Below are positions 16,020 through 22,965 of a stretch of DNA of 24,310 nt, piece after piece; position 1 is the first letter of the stretch; each line of letters starts with the position of its first letter. The notes under the pieces were generated by a model. It ran no database searches. It saw only the letters and a list, made by a program, of their open reading frames with translations, and was not told the DNA's origin. Position numbers and translations under genes: made by a program. Origin of the DNA: CAYIHX01 sp964363305 (GTDB taxonomy: Bacteria; Bdellovibrionota; UBA1018); assembly GCA_964363305.1 (NCBI GenBank), contig CAYIHX010000053.1, positions 1-24,310 on the forward strand. Direction: 5' to 3'.

Positions 16020-17172
16020 TCCATTCTTCTGCATAACGATCAAATGCTGCCGCAAGACTATCCACTTTAGGTCTTAGCTTGTGCTGAGCGCCCTCCCCAC
16101 CAAGGCAATCAATCCATATCTCTCTCGCCTGGACATAATTAAGAGAAAACTGAATTGATGATGCTGCAAACTTCAAGGCAGCGTCTCTGGCAATAACGAG
16201 GGAGATAATATCATCAGAACTCGCCTGAGCAGGAGCCGATCTGAACTCTAGTCCTCCAAATAATTTTGGCCTAATCAATTGAAGGTCTCTTAGGCTTTTA
16301 ATGAGGGCGACATGATCGGTTCCGTATGGAGATCTGTTATGTAACTCTCGCAACGTTAATCCCTGAGCATCTGATCCAGATGCGGACTTGATTGGTGTGT
16401 TTAATAGTGCATCAATCCATCCATCAAAAGTCCAGGATGGGAGCCTTGGAAATCCTCCCAAAGGGGTCTCACCAAAAGCACGATCAAATCCATGCCACCG
16501 CTTGTAGAACCAATCACTCTCTAATCCCTTTCCCATTCTCTGAGTCAGCATAGCCTCAAGAATATAAAGGCGATTCACCGTATTAGAATTTAGATCAATG
16601 GCTCCACTAATGTTTATTTGTGTGGCGGCAATCAAGGCCGCATAGTTTTCGTCATTTGGATTGAGCGTCTTACCATGTAACTCTGCAATTCGACGCCTGG
16701 TGGCCCGTAGCTCAATGAATTCTGGAAAGTGACTTATTATCCGTGGATCACTGCCAGACATTTCTAAAAATGGTCGCCTTGATCTTACCAAGCCCACTTT
16801 TTCTGCGGCAAAATCTATCGTATCCAGACTTCTGGATATTTCGTCTCTAAGGCTACGAATACTACTGTGAACGCTCGATGCTAGCTCAATCAAATGAGGA
16901 GGATGATCGTACTTGAGGGCGATATATCTATTCTGGCCAACCTCTTGCGAAACTCTCCAAATATACTGAATATCTTCATATTCGTAAAACTCTCTGACGT
17001 ACCAGCTATTTTGATTACTTATCTCAAGCAAAAAGGCCTGAGATTGGTCCAAAGTCGCCGGAATTCCAGCTCTATCAACTAAAAAAAATTCCTGCTCGAC
17101 ACCATAGCGCGTTTCTCTATTTGCTGAAAAACGCTCTTCAAACAGTCTTTTTAACTGCCCATGTAAGTCCAC
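15997..17172 (-). CDS. GCS2-family carboxylate-amine ligase (glutamate-cysteine ligase-like)
   Basis: The product is 391 aa, starting at a GTG with AGGG four bases upstream; an in-frame TAG just before rules out an earlier start. Family features: YGVEQEFFLVD near the N-terminus (Glu26, Glu28), IELASSVHSS (~95-104, the ExxS segment) and QINIS in the ATP-grasp-like barrel. GCS2 enzymes join an amine to a carboxylate with ATP; characterised members make gamma-glutamylcysteine or act on unknown substrates (YbdK type). No glutathione synthetase lies nearby, so glutathione synthesis is not implied. It is the first gene of the minus-strand operon that continues into the cyclase-like and PilZ genes, which suggests it makes a small molecule or modification connected with that signalling unit. 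Confidence 0.8.
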   Translation of the reverse strand: MDLHGQLKRLFEERFSANRETRYGVEQEFFLVDRAGIPATLDQSQAFLLEISNQNSWYVREFYEYEDIQYIWRVSQEVGQNRYIALKYDHPPHLIELASSVHSSIRSLRDEISRSLDTIDFAAEKVGLVRSRRPFLEMSGSDPRIISHFPEFIELRATRRRIAELHGKTLNPNDENYAALIAATQINISGAIDLNSNTVNRLYILEAMLTQRMGKGLESDWFYKRWHGFDRAFGETPLGGFPRLPSWTFDGWIDALLNTPIKSASGSDAQGLTLRELHNRSPYGTDHVALIKSLRDLQLIRPKLFGGLEFRSAPAQASSDDIISLVIARDAALKFAASSIQFSLNYVQAREIWIDCLGGEGAQHKLRPKVDSLAAAFDRYAEEWNERLRSA

Positions 17173-17268
17173 ACCGCCCTATCGGACCTTAGGACCTTCT
17201 TCTCTAGCCAAAAAGCAGACATTCGTTGGGTATTAATGTCAAAAAACCGCCTACCAAACCGTTAGTTG
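17173..17268 (-). promoter_or_regulatory. Putative promoter/operator region of the ligase-cyclase-PilZ operon
   Basis: Reading the minus strand, TTGACA lies at 17242-17237, with only a weak -10 (TCTGCT) 17 bases on. The -35 overlaps a perfect inverted repeat, GACATT (17218-17223) and AATGTC (17235-17240), a plausible operator. The base composition changes sharply here, from AT-rich on the ligase side to GC-rich on the phosphatase side. Confidence 0.35.
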
Positions 17269-18507
17269 TCACCCCCACGTAACAGCCCGAGCCTTCTCCG
17301 TCAGCTTACGCCCCAGCTCGTAGATCACGCCACGGGCGAGATCGAGACCCAGGTAGGGATCGCGGGAGAGGAGCTGCTGGAAATCATCGGCATGAATCGA
17401 GAGTACTTGCGTTGGTTTTTTTGCGATTGCGGTGGCGGTGCGGGGGGCTTTGGTGAAGAAGCCGATCTCGCCGATGGCTTCGCCGATTTTGCGTTGGGCG
17501 ACGACGGAGCCGTACTCGAGGATGTCGACCTCTCCTTCGAGGATCACGACCATCTCGAGACTGGGGTCGCCTTGAGTCATTAATGTGGCGCCGGGCTCGA
17601 ACCGCCGGAGGGTGGCGAGACTGAGAAGATTGATCATCGCGCGGCGATTCTCTCGTAACGACTGAAACACCGCCACATTCATGAGGGCCTGCATATGGGA
17701 GGGATTTTGCAATATCCCTCGTGCCTGGGTTTGATCCTGGATGGCAGCGACGCTCGGAACGACGAGGGCAATGACCGTGGCATTGTCGGTCGTCTTTCTC
17801 TCATTGGCCAAGCTGACCAGGCGCTTTGCGAGGTCTTGTTCCGTTTTGAGCGTCTCGATGGCCACGGTGTCGTGACCTCTCTCAAGCCTGTCGCTGAACC
17901 CGTTACTGCAGAGAATGAAGCGATCCCCCGGCTGCAACGGAACAGAGAACAGATCGGGTACCACGAGCGATGCGGCCCCGATGGCTCGAGTCAGCTCGTG
18001 CCGAAATGGAGAGCCCTTGAGCTGTTCCTCCTTCCACAGGCCGCTGGAGAGCATCTCTTGCGCGCGCGTGTGATCGCGGGTGAGACAGGTCAGCTGCCCC
18101 TCTCGAACCAGAAGCGCGCGCCCATCGCCGACGTGCCCGACGACCACCTGATCGCCGACAAAACCCGCGAAATCGAGCGTCGTACACGCCCCGGCACGTG
18201 ACGCATCCATTAAAACTGCGGCGTGAATATCGAGGTTGATCGTGCGCGCGGCATCCAACAGGGCAAGCTCAATCACCTGCCGGTTCTTGCGGCTCGGCTC
18301 TTTCAGGTACGCGTCCCGCAAGGGCCGTGCGCGCTTCCACGTGTCCTTCATGAACTCCGCCGTTCGACGGGCAACTTCCGCTCCCTGGGGATGACGGGTC
18401 CCGTCGCAGACGCAAAAAAACCCCTCCTCCGCGTCGACAAGGTAAACATCTTCGTTGGTTTCGCGTTTCGTTCCGGAGGAAGTCGCGGCGCTGGCGATGA
18501 GTCTCAC
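17269..18507 (-). CDS. PP2C-like phosphatase fused to cyclic-nucleotide-binding domain
   Basis: The product is 412 aa with a GTG start; the ribosome binding site is poor, so the start is tentative. Residues 1-250 follow the PP2C order: RETNED (15-20), VCDG (33-36), GHVGDGRA (124-131), LCSNGFSD (199-206) and TTDNATV (239-245). Most metal acidic residues are present, but CSNG has Asn202 where the family normally has a metal-binding Asp, and the DGMGGH loop is changed to DGTRHP. Residues ~300-385 form a cNMP-binding domain with GEIGFF (346-351) and PRTATA (355-360, Arg356 for the phosphate). Such a fusion would link serine/threonine dephosphorylation to cAMP or cGMP. The gene is GC-rich, unlike the operon downstream. 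Reduced or altered catalysis is possible. Confidence 0.85.
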   Translation of the reverse strand: MRLIASAATSSGTKRETNEDVYLVDAEEGFFCVCDGTRHPQGAEVARRTAEFMKDTWKRARPLRDAYLKEPSRKNRQVIELALLDAARTINLDIHAAVLMDASRAGACTTLDFAGFVGDQVVVGHVGDGRALLVREGQLTCLTRDHTRAQEMLSSGLWKEEQLKGSPFRHELTRAIGAASLVVPDLFSVPLQPGDRFILCSNGFSDRLERGHDTVAIETLKTEQDLAKRLVSLANERKTTDNATVIALVVPSVAAIQDQTQARGILQNPSHMQALMNVAVFQSLRENRRAMINLLSLATLRRFEPGATLMTQGDPSLEMVVILEGEVDILEYGSVVAQRKIGEAIGEIGFFTKAPRTATAIAKKPTQVLSIHADDFQQLLSRDPYLGLDLARGVIYELGRKLTEKARAVTWG

Positions 18508-18619
18508 ATTGAAAAGTCTACCTGGTTAACCGACAAGAAAAAACCTTAGATTCGGTTCGAGAATCACGATTCAAAAGACTCAGGTTCGATACAAGCTATC
18601 GCCGACGAGTGGACACTGC

Positions 18620-18711
18620 GGACTCACAGCTCCGAAAGTCGCAAGGGGCGACTTTGGAGGACGTGAAGAGGACTCACGGACGTGAAAATGCTTGAATGCG
18701 ACTTTCAGAGC
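18620..18711. repeat. Repeat block able to form two alternative hairpins
   Basis: AAAGTCGC (18635-18642) pairs perfectly with GCGACTTT at 18648-18655 across a 5-base loop. A second GCGACTTT (18698-18705) can pair with the same arm, and that pairing extends to GCTCCGAAAGTCGC with GCGACTTTCAGAGC (18629-18642 and 18698-18711; 13 of 14 positions). Between them are direct repeats GGACTCAC (18620-18627, 18670-18677) and GGACGTGAA (18659-18667, 18678-18686). Mutually exclusive stems are typical of RNA switches, but direct repeats also occur in protein-binding sites. Confidence 0.6.
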
Positions 18712-18861
18712 CGTAAAGCCTGCTGAGTCGATCACAATCCCATTTACGCACCCACACCTGTCAAAAGCCTAGACATCAAAACGAACGATTCTTTCGCTCA
18801 TCCCGGCACGAGTCGATCTTACGACAAGCCGCACGCTTTGGCCCACTCCCTGCAATTCTCG

Positions 18862-18873
18862 CCTCTCGAGAGG
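18862..18873 (+). promoter_or_regulatory. Palindrome containing the ribosome binding site
   Basis: CCTCTCGAGAGG is a perfect 12-base palindrome whose right half (GAGAGG) is the Shine-Dalgarno of the gene starting at 18881. In RNA its self-complementarity could pair the ribosome binding site between molecules, or it could be a DNA operator; an intramolecular hairpin would have no loop. Confidence 0.4.
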
Positions 18874-18880
18874 TATTTTT

Positions 18881-19996
18881 ATGAAGAGAGACATCATCGT
18901 TCGGCTGATCTGGTTAAGTGCGCTCGCAATGGGAACCAGCTCAGCCTGGGCGCAGACACCGCCAGACCCGGCCACGCCGACGGAAGATTCCTCTTCAACG
19001 ATCACAACTCCAGAGCAACCCGTCTCGGTAGACCCCTCTGTTTTTCAGCGCCCATTGCCCCAAGAACAAAGAGAGGCCCTCGTGGCGTCAGAACTCCAGC
19101 CCGGTCATTCCTCAGGTCGCCCCGTCGAAAACCGCCAACGGGAGCTGATCCGCTCCATTCTCACCCCACCTCGAGCGCCTGAGCAGCATGATTTCGTGTC
19201 TGCTCAGATGCAACTCCTCTCCTTCGCGGGCGGAGCGACCGGAGCCGACTTGAATAGCTCGCGCGCCCTCCAACTCAAGGTATTTGAAGCGCGCCTCCTT
19301 GAAGCCGTCGGCCCATTCGTCGCGGATATAGAAGCGCACGGGGGCACGCTCACGCTCCGTGCGGGACGCCCTGAGCACATCGGAATCGTTGCACCGCTCC
19401 ACATTGCCGTTGGCGCTCGCCTTTTGGGAAACAGCAGAAACTGCTCGCCTGTGCTAATGCTCTCGGTTGACGCATCCCTGGACTCCGGTGTGACATTCCG
19501 GAGCCTCACCGCTAGCGAAGAAAGTGGCGAGCGGACTCACCTGGGATCGACCCGCGATGGCGCCCGTGGCGGTGGTGTCGCCGGTCTCCTGTGTGTGACG
19601 AACAACGGAATGATGATTTTTGCCGGCGCCGATGGCGGTATCGCCACCATTGAGACCGGGACGACCGGCGAGACGACCCGCTCTCAGACCGCCGGAGCCG
19701 TGGGCGGACGCGCAGTCTTCGCCACAAGCAACTTGTACGCTAGCCTTCGGATCGCACATTTCATCGCTAACGACGGGAGCCAGGTCGACATCGGTGAGAT
19801 GGGAGCACATGGCGTCGCCGCTGATCTGACCGACGGTGATCAGATGCGCCTCGCGCTGTTCTTCGGGGTCAATGCGCAGGTGGTAGCGGATCGCGACCCC
19901 GCGGGTTCTACACGCACCGTCGGTGGGCAGGTCAGCATCGATATTGGGATTGGCGTGCATCCGGTCGCCAACGACTCGTCAGGTTCAGCCCGTTGA
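18881..19996 (+). CDS. Secreted protein, unknown function
   Basis: The product is 371 aa; GAGAGG lies seven bases before the ATG. A clear signal peptide ends at AWA-Q (~residue 24). Next comes a Pro/Thr/Ser-rich linker (~25-70), typical of periplasmic or surface proteins. The rest alternates hydrophobic and polar residues with many Gly, Thr and Ala (for example VGGRAVFATSNLYASLRIAHF), which fits beta-structure and possibly an outer-membrane-associated barrel. The protein does not end in the usual aromatic residue of outer-membrane barrels (it ends SGSAR). I do not recognise a family. It stands alone, with 172 bases before the next gene. Confidence 0.75.
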   Translation: MKRDIIVRLIWLSALAMGTSSAWAQTPPDPATPTEDSSSTITTPEQPVSVDPSVFQRPLPQEQREALVASELQPGHSSGRPVENRQRELIRSILTPPRAPEQHDFVSAQMQLLSFAGGATGADLNSSRALQLKVFEARLLEAVGPFVADIEAHGGTLTLRAGRPEHIGIVAPLHIAVGARLLGNSRNCSPVLMLSVDASLDSGVTFRSLTASEESGERTHLGSTRDGARGGGVAGLLCVTNNGMMIFAGADGGIATIETGTTGETTRSQTAGAVGGRAVFATSNLYASLRIAHFIANDGSQVDIGEMGAHGVAADLTDGDQMRLALFFGVNAQVVADRDPAGSTRTVGGQVSIDIGIGVHPVANDSSGSAR

Positions 19997-20168
19997 ACTG
20001 TCAAACCCTTAGACAGCGACCGATCAGTTAAACAAGGCAGCGAAAGAAGAGCCTGAGAAAACAGGAGCTACCTTTCTGTAATTATTAAACAATACTATTT
20101 ACCAGTCCCCGGCACGCTCATTGCTTCTTCACTCTGTATAAGGGTTTCAAACAAGGGAGGGTGATCAC

Positions 20169-20711
20169 ATGGGTACTGCCACATCAAAATATTCTCTTTC
20201 GCTGGTTCTTCTTCTCGGCCTCACCGCCTGCGGCGACGTGGTCCCGAGCAAAGACCGCTGGGCGACCGGAGTCCAGCCCTCAAAGTTCGCCTACACGACC
20301 GACGCGCTGAGCGATGAAAACTTTTTCTGCGCTGACGAACCTAACGTTCTTGAAAACTACGACGACGACTTGAAAGAAACCGGGCGCTACACCGTGTGCA
20401 CGGCGCGTGCGTCAGCCTATCAGGTTCGAGTGCACGGGCACACCTACGACTCGGATTCGGTCTGCGTCTTCCCCGCTCGCTACGTCGACCGGACTCACAT
20501 CGTCGCGAGCCTCGATTCCCATGGCTACCCCCTGGTGGCTTGTGCTTCGATCGCAGCAAGCGCCAGCGGCCTGATCTACCAGTTCGACAACGTGAGCTTC
20601 AACTACGCGTTCATCGTCGAAGAGGCCTACAAAGACCAGATGCAGATGTGCCTGTTCTCGCAGAACCCCTCGATGTGCCCGGAGCGGTATTCGAAGGGCA
20701 AATTTAGATAA
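20169..20711 (+). CDS. Small putative lipoprotein, unknown function
   Basis: The product is 180 aa with a strong AAGGGAGG eight bases before the ATG. The signal peptide has a textbook lipobox LTAC, giving lipidation at Cys21 followed by Gly-Asp; Asp at +2 would favour retention at the inner membrane under the E. coli Lol rule, which may not hold in this organism. The mature part has several Cys (in ENFFCADEPN, YTVCTARAS, SVCVFPARY, LVACASIA and others), an arrangement fitting internal disulphides. No domain is recognised. It is monocistronic as far as can be seen; the toxin gene promoter starts 13 bases after its stop. Confidence 0.8.
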   Translation: MGTATSKYSLSLVLLLGLTACGDVVPSKDRWATGVQPSKFAYTTDALSDENFFCADEPNVLENYDDDLKETGRYTVCTARASAYQVRVHGHTYDSDSVCVFPARYVDRTHIVASLDSHGYPLVACASIAASASGLIYQFDNVSFNYAFIVEEAYKDQMQMCLFSQNPSMCPERYSKGKFR

Positions 20712-20723
20712 GGCTTCAAGATC

Positions 20724-20752
20724 TTGATTTGTACCTACTTTTTGGGTACACT
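20724..20752 (+). promoter_or_regulatory. Promoter with internal operator for the toxin-antitoxin operon
   Basis: TTGATT (20724-20729) and TACACT (20747-20752) are spaced by exactly 17 bases, a good housekeeping promoter. The inverted repeat TGTACC (20730-20735) and GGTACA (20745-20750) sits between and over these elements with a 9-base centre, a natural site for autorepression by the HigA-like antitoxin. The expected transcription start is close to 20759, near the toxin's GTG at 20760, so the mRNA may be nearly leaderless. Confidence 0.6.
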
Positions 20753-20759
20753 AGTCAAT

Positions 20760-21035
20760 GTGATCAACAAGGTTCGGATCAAACGCATTGAAAAGCACCT
20801 TCTCAAGCTCAGGCCCCATTTGCTGGAAAAGTTCCGCAAGTGGGTGCAAGACGTAGAAACGGATGGGATCGACGCGGTTCAGAAGGTTCGAGCTTGGCGT
20901 GATCACCCGCTTAAGGGCAGGAGAAATGGGCAACGCTCCATCTCTCTCAACGGCCCCTGGCGTGCAATTTATGAAATCAAAGATGAAGAAATTCAATTCG
21001 TCGATGTGATGGAGGTTACGCCGCATGACTACTAA
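20760..21035 (+). CDS. higB: HigB/RelE-type toxin of a type II toxin-antitoxin pair
   Basis: The product is 91 aa from GTG 20760, a normal HigB length. The frame is open back to a TTG at 20724, but that codon is the -35 of the promoter, so the GTG is preferred. The C-terminal half (GRRNGQRSISLNGPWRAIY then EIQFVDVMEVTPHDY) matches the RelE/HigB mRNA-interferase pattern: a basic patch, an RSI strand, a W-R-x-x-Y strand and a closing HDY. HigB cleaves mRNA on the ribosome. Toxin-first order, as here, is characteristic of higBA. It overlaps the antitoxin gene by 11 bases. Confidence 0.85.
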   Translation: MINKVRIKRIEKHLLKLRPHLLEKFRKWVQDVETDGIDAVQKVRAWRDHPLKGRRNGQRSISLNGPWRAIYEIKDEEIQFVDVMEVTPHDY

Positions 21036-21342
21036 ATCAAAAAAATCTGAAGCGATGAAATTCCTCGATGACGCCATCGGGCACAAACAGTCCTTTGGCA
21101 GCATGATCAAAGCACTCAGGCTCTCCGATGGTGTGAGCATTCAGGAGTACGCGGAGCGACTGGGAATTTCCAGACAACAACTGAGCGATATTGAGCATGG
21201 TACTCGCGTGATCAGCGAAGAAAAAGCAGCCGGTTTCGCCGCTAAATTAGGTCATTCGGGGAAGAGTTTTATTCGTCAGGTGATTGAGGATCGCCTGACC
21301 AGACAGGGCCTCAAATTCAAAGTTGAGCTCGAAGTCGCCTAG
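21025..21342 (+). CDS. higA: HigA-type antitoxin, XRE-family helix-turn-helix protein
   Basis: The product is 105 aa; GGAGG lies nine bases before the ATG, inside the end of the toxin gene. The helix-turn-helix is plain: VSIQEYAERLGISRQQLSDI then EHGTRVIS, residues ~38-65. It should neutralise the adjacent toxin and repress the promoter at 20724-20752 through the TGTACC/GGTACA repeat. The extra ~35 residues after the HTH are probably the dimer or toxin-contact region. A GAGGG/CCCTC hairpin (21342-21358, loop of 7) overlaps the stop and may separate this operon from the convergent gene, though it lacks a T-run. Confidence 0.87.
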   Translation: MTTKSKKSEAMKFLDDAIGHKQSFGSMIKALRLSDGVSIQEYAERLGISRQQLSDIEHGTRVISEEKAAGFAAKLGHSGKSFIRQVIEDRLTRQGLKFKVELEVA

Positions 21343-21358
21343 AGGGCTTCTACCCCTC
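21342..21358. terminator. Weak hairpin between convergent genes
   Basis: GAGGG (21342-21346) pairs with CCCTC (21354-21358). The stem is short and no T-run follows on either strand, so termination here is uncertain. Confidence 0.25.
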
Positions 21359-21362
21359 AGGG

Positions 21363-22457
21363 TTAGTGAACCATCCGGCTCGCTTGCGCCTGGTTCTGCC
21401 CGCCGATCTCTTGCGAGCCCCGCCGATGCTTCGCCACCAATTCCGGATCGCGCGTCGGAAAAGCCTCCAGCAGCTCGATCTGATCCTCGTCTTCGGTCTC
21501 GCGCGCCACGATGATGTACCACATCTCGGGCGAATCCTGCGCGTAGCGCCTGATGAAGTGATAGACCCGCAGGGTCTCGACGGCGTCCATCTCTTCGCTG
21601 CCACGCTCCGCCGCGCTCACCGTGCCGCCCTCGTCCGTCATATCGAGAGCCCAGACCTCATCCGGCGCTTCAAGAGTCTCCTCCATGCAGGCCTGATAAA
21701 GCTCGAATTCGCTGGCTGGAATGTCGTCGGCGGAGCGTTTCTGAATCAGCTGCGCTCGAAAGCTCTCCTCCTCAGACCAGCCGTCGGCCAAACCGTCCAT
21801 CAAAGGCTCGTTCTTCGCCCCATCCTGCTCGTCACTCGAAGCAAGAGGCTCCGACGCCTCCGCCTCTTTTCGGGCCGCAAGAGCTTCTGCCTTCAGACCC
21901 TCGAGCGAGACGCGTTCCCCTTTTCGATAGTGATTCACGAGCTGCTCGCTGCCGGTCGGGAACGCGATAAACAGGAAACTCGGCTCCCCACGCAGAAAAA
22001 GGCAAATGCAGACCATCCAAATCTTCTTGTTCTCGGGCTGATACTCCGAGATCAGCGTATAGCGGTAATCTCCGGTGAGAGTCTTCTCGCGCCAGCCTTC
22101 ATCCGCGTTCTCGAGCGTGATCCAACGGAGGTGGGCATGCTTCTCCCGCTCGTCGCCCGTGAGATCATTAACGGGGAGGAATTTGTGATACTCGCGCTCG
22201 AGCCGCCGGATGTCGGGCGCGAAAAACTCAGCGATGCAGGCTTCAGAGCAAAACGTGCGACAGATTTCTTCCTCGACGAACAGCGCGCGATCTTGGGTTT
22301 TCAGGCCCTGGCTGCACTGGATGCACTCGTCAACGAAGGAAGACTTGGCCTTCCGCCGGGTCGCGGAGGCCTCCTGAGCCTTAGCCTTGGGAGTGGTTCG
22401 ACTTCGGGGATGCTTCCGACGCTCCGCTGGCTGCCGCTTCGTGTTGGTTTTTGCCAT
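21363..22457 (-). CDS. Zinc-finger protein with an internally duplicated domain, unknown function
   Basis: The product is 364 aa with AGGAAGG a few bases before the ATG. A Lys/Arg-rich tail (1-40) is followed by a zinc-finger-like Cys set (C45xxC48 ... C66xxxC70xxxC74), resembling MYM/TRASH-type fingers. Two related segments follow: ~127-181 (TLTGDYRYTLISEYQPENKK then IWMV, FIAFPTGSEQLVNHYRKG) and ~294-348 (TLRVYHFIRRYAQDSPEMWYI, LEAFPTRDPELVAKHRRG). They share an aromatic-rich strand, W-x-x-x, A-F-P-T and H-x-R-x-G. An acidic linker (~200-290) joins them. No signal peptide; cytoplasmic. The function is unknown; nucleic-acid or protein binding is a guess from the finger and basic tail. Confidence 0.8.
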   Translation of the reverse strand: MAKTNTKRQPAERRKHPRSRTTPKAKAQEASATRRKAKSSFVDECIQCSQGLKTQDRALFVEEEICRTFCSEACIAEFFAPDIRRLEREYHKFLPVNDLTGDEREKHAHLRWITLENADEGWREKTLTGDYRYTLISEYQPENKKIWMVCICLFLRGEPSFLFIAFPTGSEQLVNHYRKGERVSLEGLKAEALAARKEAEASEPLASSDEQDGAKNEPLMDGLADGWSEEESFRAQLIQKRSADDIPASEFELYQACMEETLEAPDEVWALDMTDEGGTVSAAERGSEEMDAVETLRVYHFIRRYAQDSPEMWYIIVARETEDEDQIELLEAFPTRDPELVAKHRRGSQEIGGQNQAQASRMVH

Positions 22458-22654
22458 AAACCCTTCCTCTTCCTTGATGGGGGACCTTTGACTAGCTGGA
22501 TCATCCTGATCCCACTCCCCCTCCCTCCATAGTACGGGTCCGGAATCGAACTCGTCAACGGACGGCTGTGTCGAATTTGACCCGGCGAAAACTGCCGATT
22601 GAGACCCGCGCCAACGAGCCTTAACCTAGAAGAGATGACCAGGAGGGTCTGCCA

Positions 22655-22963
22655 TTGATCTACATCCCCGCGGAACAGTCCAATCAAGTTCAGTACCTGC
22701 TCGAAAGCTCCCTCCTGGGACACCATCTGCTCTTCGATCTGGAAGAGCTTAAAACGACGCTGCTCGAATCCGCGCCCCTCTCCGCAGAGCAAGCCTATGC
22801 GGTCGAGCCCCACCTGGAGCAGCTTCTCGGCCTTGCCGGCTCAGGCGTCGAGGTTCGAGCCTATTTGGATCGTCTGGAGCCCTTGACGCGCTCCAGGGTC
22901 ATTCAAACCTATTTCTCGCTCCTCGATCACCAACTTCTGGAAAGGGGCCATCCCCCACACTGA
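22655..22963 (+). CDS. Small helical protein, unknown function
   Basis: The product is 102 aa from a TTG start, supported by a strong AGGAGG eight bases upstream. It is Leu/Glu-rich and likely all-helical, with no signal peptide or membrane segment, and begins MIYIPAEQSNQ. No family is recognised. Its stop is two bases before the ATG of the coiled-coil/Hsp20 gene, so they are probably co-transcribed and possibly partners. Confidence 0.75.
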   Translation: MIYIPAEQSNQVQYLLESSLLGHHLLFDLEELKTTLLESAPLSAEQAYAVEPHLEQLLGLAGSGVEVRAYLDRLEPLTRSRVIQTYFSLLDHQLLERGHPPH

Positions 22964-22965
22964 TT

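Larger units (their letters stand above)
18508..18880. other. 373-base gene-free region between divergent genes
   Basis: This region separates the phosphatase gene (minus) from a secreted-protein gene (plus). It contains the hairpin-forming repeat block at 18620-18711 and the palindrome at 18862-18873, described separately. I found no plausible small coding frame with a ribosome binding site and no clear sigma-70 promoter. It must carry promoters for both flanking genes and could hold a small RNA. Confidence 0.5.

Noticed and set aside
15997..17172. Glutathione biosynthesis gene gshA
   Set aside because: The GCS2 core is present, but no glutathione synthetase is adjacent and the family includes many ligases of other specificity, so no gene symbol was given.
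17695..18201. Plus-strand open frame of 168 codons inside the phosphatase gene
   Set aside because: It is a GC-driven antisense shadow; the minus-strand frame carries clear PP2C and cNMP-binding motifs.
19997..20168. Riboswitch or terminator in the gap after the secreted-protein gene
   Set aside because: Only a five-base stem (CTGTC/GACAG) just after the stop and a four-base stem were found, without a T-run or a recognisable aptamer core.
21366..22532. Long plus-strand open frame (388 codons) opposite the zinc-finger gene
   Set aside because: It is the antisense of a gene with a good ribosome binding site, zinc-finger Cys set and internal repeat; the plus-strand product has an improbable composition rich in Leu and Arg and no motif.
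22535..22560. Sequence resembling the T-arm of a minus-strand tRNA (GGAATCGAACTCG)
   Set aside because: The flanking bases do not form the five-pair T stem, and no acceptor or anticodon arm can be drawn.
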